From: F23-D06 sp963603365
Lineage (GTDB): Bacteria; Bacteroidota; Bacteroidia; Bacteroidales; WCHB1-69
DNA length: 8,631 nt
Assembly: GCA_963603365.1 (NCBI GenBank)
Contig: CAVCMI010000024.1
Coordinates: 1 to 8,631, forward strand
Reading direction: 5' to 3'
Shown here piece by piece: positions 4,790-8,631 of the stretch. The translations under genes were made by a program, and so were the position numbers. Under the pieces are notes generated by a model. It saw only the letters and a program-made list of their open reading frames with translations, did not search any database and was not told the origin of the DNA. Every line of letters starts with the position of its first letter. Position 1 is the stretch's first letter.

Positions 4790-6104
4790 CAGTGTATTTG
4801 CTTAGTTCCTGTATGAAGGCGTCCCAGAACAGGTCGCCAATGAGATTGTATCCGGCTGCGGTGAAGTGGACGCGGTCTTTCTGCGCCAGCCCTTTGCGCC
4901 GCCACGTTTCCATAGAGCCCAGCCCTCCCATGACGGCGAACTGGTCCCATACGGCGCCACCGACATGCCGGGCAATCCGGCGCATGGCTTCCTGCACTTC
5001 AGGACCAGTATTGTTGACATAGTAGCGGCCTTTGCGTCCTTTTTTCCAGGTGTCATTGTTGGTGAAGAAGATGAAGGCACAGTCCGGGCTTGCCTGGCGG
5101 ACCGTCTCGGCGAGCCGGACATAGTTCTGCTGAAATGCGACCGTATCGAAGCCGTTGCCGTATGCGTCGTTGACCCCGATGGAAAAGATGACCAAGTCGG
5201 GAGCGAGCATACGCATGTCGCGCCCAAAGTTCTGGCAACGGAGGTAGGAGGTGACCTGCGCGCCGTTCACGCCGAGGGTTGAGAAGGTGATGCCGGGGTG
5301 TCCGTTGAGCAGCATGATGCCGTTTACGATAAATGTGTCCCCCTTGCTGCATGGGAAAAAGAGCGTGAAATCCTGTATTTCGCGGTTGAGGCAGAAATAA
5401 TAGCGGCCGTTTTCATAATCAATGCTGTCCGGGAAATGATAGACGGTATCTTCTTTGAGTATCGGGTCCACGGGCCAGCCTTTTGTGCTGCCCAGCAAGA
5501 TGACGGTGTCGGCGGAAAAGCAGTGTGCGGTGTCGTTCATCGTCACGGTTAAGGAGTTCTGCCCTTCGGCTGTCCATACGGCTATGCCGCCGGCGCCGAG
5601 CGGGAATTGGTGTTCCTCATACACGTTGCGTATCAGTTCAAACGGCGCTGCTTTGGAGACACGGTAGTCGTAGGGATTGTTGCAGCGGTTGGCGGCGGAG
5701 TACGGGAACAGGAAGCCGCGCGAGGCGGGCTTAAGCCCGAGCGTGTCGAGCATGTGCTTGCGGATGCAGTGCGACATAGTGCCGGCCTGCACGTGCGATC
5801 CTCCAATGTGAAGGATGCGGACATTGCCGCTATGGGTTTCCATCACGCGGGCCAACTTGGCATAGAAGCGTGAGATGCTGCTGCTGTCGCCGAAAAACTG
5901 CAGGCGGTTGGCATCAAAGTCGATATAGGTATCCTGCTCGGGTTCGGCCATCGTGTCCGTCGGGACTGAATCGAGCGCGAGCGTGTCCGTGAACGTCGGG
6001 ATGGGCGGGATGGAATCCGGCGGCGTAAGGTCTTCTTGCCCGAAGAGCGCAGACATCCCTGACAAGCATAGCAGCAGCACGACTATTTTGCAGACATGTT
6101 CCAT
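4779..6104 (-). CDS. Exported SGNH/GDSL-like protein, acyltransferase partner, with Gly-Gly-Ser in block I
   Basis: I chose the ATG at 6104 (441 residues) rather than one 16 codons upstream, because it places a clean signal peptide at the N-terminus: MEHVCK, a hydrophobic run, then likely cleavage near FGQ at 21-23. A Pro/Asp/Thr-rich linker (about 25-60) follows. The SGNH fold is at about 90-435. Block I is HIGGSHVQAG (99-108) with candidate nucleophile Ser103, but Gly replaces the usual Asp of GDS. Block III is SIGVND (308-313) with Asn312. Block V is DRVHF (410-414) with Asp410 and His413. The catalytic Ser-Asn-His set is thus kept. It overlaps the upstream paralogue by 22 bp and the downstream MBOAT gene by 11 bp. 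Proteins paired this way transfer or remove acetyl groups on envelope glycans in the periplasm. Whether this one is an esterase, transferase or binding partner cannot be read from sequence. Confidence 0.85.
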   Translation of the reverse strand: MEHVCKIVVLLLCLSGMSALFGQEDLTPPDSIPPIPTFTDTLALDSVPTDTMAEPEQDTYIDFDANRLQFFGDSSSISRFYAKLARVMETHSGNVRILHIGGSHVQAGTMSHCIRKHMLDTLGLKPASRGFLFPYSAANRCNNPYDYRVSKAAPFELIRNVYEEHQFPLGAGGIAVWTAEGQNSLTVTMNDTAHCFSADTVILLGSTKGWPVDPILKEDTVYHFPDSIDYENGRYYFCLNREIQDFTLFFPCSKGDTFIVNGIMLLNGHPGITFSTLGVNGAQVTSYLRCQNFGRDMRMLAPDLVIFSIGVNDAYGNGFDTVAFQQNYVRLAETVRQASPDCAFIFFTNNDTWKKGRKGRYYVNNTGPEVQEAMRRIARHVGGAVWDQFAVMGGLGSMETWRRKGLAQKDRVHFTAAGYNLIGDLFWDAFIQELSKYTDEP

Positions 6105-7510
6105 AGCGTATCGAGTTGCTGTTTGTCCATTCCTTTCCGCAGGCTGTAGCAATCATACATCAAAGCGAACTTGCTTGCCAGCAGTTTTCCTACTTTGGCG
6201 GCTCCTTTTGGAGTGAAATGTATATAGTCTGTGCCGGCAAGACCGTTCTGCACCCACGCCACCATAGCGTTTTGACCGCCCATCACCTCATAGAGGTCCC
6301 AATAAGCAGCATGGTTCCGCAGTACGGCAGCACGCAGGCTGTCAATCGTCTGCGGCAGCATCGGATAGGTCTGGAACACCCCGCCACGGCGAGTGCTCAT
6401 GTCGGAGGGGCCGATGAAAAGAATCGGCGCCGAGGGGCAGCATGACCGGATGCGTTTGATTTGTTGCTCCACCTGCACGCAATAGTTGTGCAAAGCCTTC
6501 TCTGTATGGATTGCCGGCACGGAGTTCCCTCCGAACTGCATGATTATGATACCCACGTCAGACAATTGGTAGCAACTGCGCAGCAACGTGTCGGTAATCA
6601 TTGTGAATTGTCCGCCCGAAGAGCCTCGAAGCGGTATGTTGTCCACGGCAACGCCATAGGATCCGTCAAGCATGATTCCATAGAGGTCGGCATTGCCCTG
6701 CATAGAAATCCTCAAGGAAGTCAATGCCGAATCAAGTTGCCAGCGGCAGGTTTGCACGCCGGGAGTTCCGTTGGAGCACGTCAAGGTCTCGGAGCCTTTG
6801 CGGTTGCGGAGCGTGGCCGAGAAATGCCCGTCGCGGTCGTTGTAGAGGAGCGTCACGCGCGAGAACATCTTCACGCGGCGGTCGGTTTCCTGGTGGCGCG
6901 AAGCATTGGCGCCGAACACGGCGCTGCCCGACAGCCGGTAACATTTGGCCATAAGCCCGTAATTGCCGCCGCAGCGTTCGCCGTCCCCATAGGAGGAGTA
7001 GAGCGTCAAAGCGCCGGACGCATATTGGCTCACGGCAAACGAGGGGATTGTCTGGACGACCGGCACCAGCCCGGGACCTCCGCCACCGAAGGTAGACTGG
7101 AAGAACGTGCGCAAATTGCCGCTTATGCGGTCCATTTCTATCTGAGAATCGCCATAATGCAGCACCCTTATGACCCTACCCTCCTGTTGGGCATTCTCCA
7201 TAGACTCGAAAGCCGGGTCGAAAAACGACACATCATTGCCGGGGAGATAAATACGGCCCGAGCCCTCCGTGAGGGCAACACGGTATTGCTGCAACGAGTC
7301 TTTCAGGTTGTTCAGTTGTTGCAGCGCCGCCGAGTCCACCTCAGCAAGCTTAACATCAGGGACGGATTGTCCCACTAACACGTCTTCGAAAGTGGGGAAA
7401 CGCAACTGCATGCCGCCAACCTTTACCCCATCTTTCGGAAAACAAAGGCATACGACTGCCAATGCACTGATTACCAATACTATAAAAATCAGAATTTTAT
7501 ATGGTTTCAT
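6083..7510 (-). CDS. Exported or membrane-anchored SGNH/GDSL-family protein
   Basis: This 475-residue first gene of the operon starts with a basic tip and a hydrophobic segment (about 5-23). No clear cleavage site follows, so it may be an uncleaved anchor. The SGNH domain begins near 113: block I is HYGDSQIEMD (118-127) with Ser122, a Gly/Asn block III is FGGNS (326-330) with Asn329, and block V is DYIHF (428-432) with Asp428 and His431. A Gly-rich insert (FGGGGPGLVP, 141-150) and a beta-rich insertion occupy the middle. The C-terminal part shares an order of motifs with the next gene (MGG...W...GLA..D..HFT..G), so the two are paralogues from an old duplication with different block I residues. 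A Bacteroidetes-type promoter lies about 29 bp upstream of the ATG. It probably works in the periplasm with the MBOAT protein in O-acylation of a surface glycan. The substrate is unknown. Confidence 0.85.
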   Translation of the reverse strand: MKPYKILIFIVLVISALAVVCLCFPKDGVKVGGMQLRFPTFEDVLVGQSVPDVKLAEVDSAALQQLNNLKDSLQQYRVALTEGSGRIYLPGNDVSFFDPAFESMENAQQEGRVIRVLHYGDSQIEMDRISGNLRTFFQSTFGGGGPGLVPVVQTIPSFAVSQYASGALTLYSSYGDGERCGGNYGLMAKCYRLSGSAVFGANASRHQETDRRVKMFSRVTLLYNDRDGHFSATLRNRKGSETLTCSNGTPGVQTCRWQLDSALTSLRISMQGNADLYGIMLDGSYGVAVDNIPLRGSSGGQFTMITDTLLRSCYQLSDVGIIIMQFGGNSVPAIHTEKALHNYCVQVEQQIKRIRSCCPSAPILFIGPSDMSTRRGGVFQTYPMLPQTIDSLRAAVLRNHAAYWDLYEVMGGQNAMVAWVQNGLAGTDYIHFTPKGAAKVGKLLASKFALMYDCYSLRKGMDKQQLDTLWNMSAK

Positions 7511-7538
7511 CTGCAGAATCCCTATTTTTTTGAAGCCG

Positions 7539-7546
7539 CAAAAGTA
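7539..7546 (-). promoter_or_regulatory. Promoter -7 element of the SGNH/MBOAT operon
   Basis: The minus strand reads TACTTTTG, matching TAnnTTTG. The predicted start is near 7532, giving a leader of about 22 nt. The ten bases AAAAGTAGCA occur twice in tandem (7540-7549 and 7551-7560), so a second, poorer copy of the element lies 11 bp upstream. The -33 region shows only TTTC. Confidence 0.5.
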
Positions 7547-7648
7547 GCAAAAAAGTAGCAGGAAAGAGATTTCGGCATTTCGTTAAACCACGGCAATAAA
7601 AAGAGTTATCACAGCTTAATAATCTCACCAATAGCAGACATTGTCATA

Positions 7649-7676
7649 TTTGGGGACAAAAAAATCATTACATTTG
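7649..7676 (+). promoter_or_regulatory. Promoter of the 7786 gene pair
   Basis: TACATTTG at 7669-7676 matches the Bacteroidetes -7 element. TTTG at 7649-7652 could be the -33 element but is only 16 nt away, shorter than usual. The predicted start is near 7683, giving a leader of about 100 nt. It is divergent from the operon promoter at 7539-7546, and the two start sites are about 150 bp apart. Confidence 0.45.
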
Positions 7677-7706
7677 CAGCGTTGATTTTCCCTTTCTCTT
7701 GTCAAA

Positions 7707-7773
7707 CAGACCTCGCAAGAAAAAGCAAAAGAGGCGAACAACTAAACAATTACTATTAACCCCATGAGGTCTG
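7707..7773 (+). promoter_or_regulatory. Long-range inverted repeat in the leader of the 7786 gene
   Basis: CAGACCTC (7707-7714) is the exact reverse complement of GAGGTCTG (7766-7773), with 51 nt between. CCTC at 7711-7714 can instead pair with GAGG at 7731-7734, so two exclusive folds are possible. The right arm lies 12 nt before the start codon and could affect translation. No known riboswitch is recognised, and this may be chance. Confidence 0.2.
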
Positions 7774-7785
7774 AAAAAAACTCTT

Positions 7786-8256
7786 ATGAAACAACATCTA
7801 TTCGTACTTGTCGCTGCCCTGACTGCCGGCAGCATCACGCTATGCTGTCAGGACAACAGCCCGGAGAACACTCCGGAAACAAAAACAGCCACCAGTCATG
7901 AAATCCGATCCTACTGGAATGTGGTCGGTGAACTGAAAGCCAGCGGATGCACAGAAATCAACCTGAATGACACAGACATCGACTTCAGCGAAACGCTAAC
8001 CCCAGGATACAAGGAGTATGCCGTCTTCTACAATGAAAAAGAAAAGCAGTATATCATTCCGGCACGTTACGACCCTGCCGACGTGGACATTATTGACTTG
8101 GCCAAGGGCGAATGCAATCATTTTTTTTCAAATGAGCCAGGATCAAAAACCGGAGAAAGAACCCTTACTTGCGCTGGAGATGGGAATGATTGTCACTATG
8201 AGGTCAGTGTCAACAAGGATGGAATAGTATATGTTCTTATTGTCGTATGCAAATAA
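7786..8256 (+). CDS. Small cysteine-rich exported protein of unknown function
   Basis: The 156-residue product has a Sec-type signal: MKQHLFVLVAALTAGSITLC, then a second Cys and a Pro/Glu/Thr-rich linker (22-38). Cys20 or Cys21 could be lipidated, but the residue before Cys20 is Leu, so the lipobox is poor and simple secretion is equally possible. The mature part (about 38-156) has five more cysteines (55, 110, 129, 136 and 155), which could form disulfides outside the cytoplasm, and looks beta-rich at the C-terminus. I recognise no family. An ATG at 7764 is out of frame and was not used. The gene is 13 nt from the next one and probably co-transcribed with it. It is divergent from the O-acylation operon, but nothing ties their functions together. 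Confidence 0.75.
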   Translation: MKQHLFVLVAALTAGSITLCCQDNSPENTPETKTATSHEIRSYWNVVGELKASGCTEINLNDTDIDFSETLTPGYKEYAVFYNEKEKQYIIPARYDPADVDIIDLAKGECNHFFSNEPGSKTGERTLTCAGDGNDCHYEVSVNKDGIVYVLIVVCK

Positions 8257-8269
8257 AAACGTGACCCAA

Positions 8270-8631
8270 ATGTTTCGTATCTTTTCCATTTCACTAAAAT
8301 ATATATGTTTTGCCATTCTCTTCTTATCCTGCAATACAGAACAGCAGAACTGTGTCATCCTGCACAAAGAGTATGACATTTCCATTATACGTCCTTCAAA
8401 TGAGGGCGTTGGTTACACCATGCGCTGTTCTATTGACAGCACCGGGCATTTCATCTCCGAACGCATACGCACATCTGACATGCATTATCTCGTGATAGAC
8501 AATACTTCTGGATGCGTTCTCGATTCCGTCAACCTGAACGTTAAGCGTTTCGTCAAGGTCTTCGATATCATCCCTGTCAGCAAAGACTCTTTCCTTGTCG
8601 CTCTGGATCCCCTTTACTCGAATGATTTCTA
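8270..8631 (+). CDS. Lipoprotein of unknown function, N-terminal 120 codons (runs off the right edge)
   Basis: The frame opens with ATG at 8270 and stays open to the window end. An in-frame GTG at 8261 is a weaker alternative start. The N-terminus is a lipoprotein signal, with a hydrophobic run ending in LFLSC and the lipidated Cys at residue 21. The mature part has short alternating strands such as HYLVIDNTSGCVLDSV and a segment ending SKDSFLVALDPLY. This style is seen in Bacteroidales six-bladed beta-propeller lipoproteins, but too little is present to claim the family. The 13-nt gap to the preceding gene makes an operon likely. Confidence 0.7.
   Translation, partial: MFRIFSISLKYICFAILFLSCNTEQQNCVILHKEYDISIIRPSNEGVGYTMRCSIDSTGHFISERIRTSDMHYLVIDNTSGCVLDSVNLNVKRFVKVFDIIPVSKDSFLVALDPLYSNDF

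Noticed and set aside
6461..7378. Long plus-strand open frame (305 codons) opposite the first SGNH gene
   Set aside because: It lies wholly inside a well-supported gene on the other strand and has shadow-like composition, with no promoter or start signal.
1..8631. No GAATTC site seen in the window by eye
   Set aside because: Only about two are expected by chance in this length, so absence is not meaningful as evidence of site avoidance.
1..8631. CRISPR array, tRNA, rRNA, integrase, transposase or insertion-sequence ends
   Set aside because: I looked for periodic repeats, tRNA-like folds and transposase or integrase motifs and saw none. The cassette shows direct repeats but no mobility gene.

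Overview
The window looks chromosomal and from the order Bacteroidales (Bacteroides, Parabacteroides or Prevotella type). The evidence is repeated promoter-like elements of the Bacteroidetes form TAnnTTTG, with TTTG upstream in some cases, few classical Shine-Dalgarno sites, and secreted proteins or lipoproteins with Bacteroidetes-style signal sequences. No genus can be fixed from sequence alone.

Layout. (1) Positions 1-96, minus strand: the first 32 codons of a probable iron-containing alcohol dehydrogenase, with its promoter. (2) Positions 232-2479, plus strand: an A+T-rich restriction-modification cassette. It has a promoter, a palindromic operator-like site at the predicted transcription start, an XRE-type helix-turn-helix regulator, an EcoRI-family restriction endonuclease with every key EcoRI residue at the same number, and an EcoRI-family adenine methyltransferase overlapping it by 4 nt. 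A hairpin terminator follows. (3) Positions 2576-2803: a scar. A diverged second copy of the dehydrogenase start and promoter region (about 77% identical to 91-217) is joined directly to a frameshifted fragment of a second EcoRI-type methyltransferase gene (about 87% identical to 2006-2106). (4) Positions 2903-7546, minus strand: a G+C-richer, tightly overlapping three-gene operon of two paralogous exported SGNH/GDSL-fold proteins and an MBOAT O-acyltransferase, probably an envelope or exopolysaccharide O-acetylation unit. (5) Positions 7649-8631, plus strand, divergent from the operon: a small cysteine-rich exported protein of unknown function, then the start of a lipoprotein gene that runs off the window.

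How it works together. The cassette should cut unmodified GAATTC and protect the host by adenine methylation of the same site. The endonuclease gene precedes the methylase in one transcript, so the regulator gene and its candidate operator are the likely means of keeping expression safe. The duplicated dehydrogenase leader plus methylase relic suggests this slot has hosted EcoRI-like systems more than once, or that an old tandem duplication collapsed. The MBOAT/SGNH operon is an ordinary neighbour, probably the older resident.

The most interesting points are the regulator-equipped EcoRI system in a Bacteroidales background and the repeat/relic architecture on its right side.
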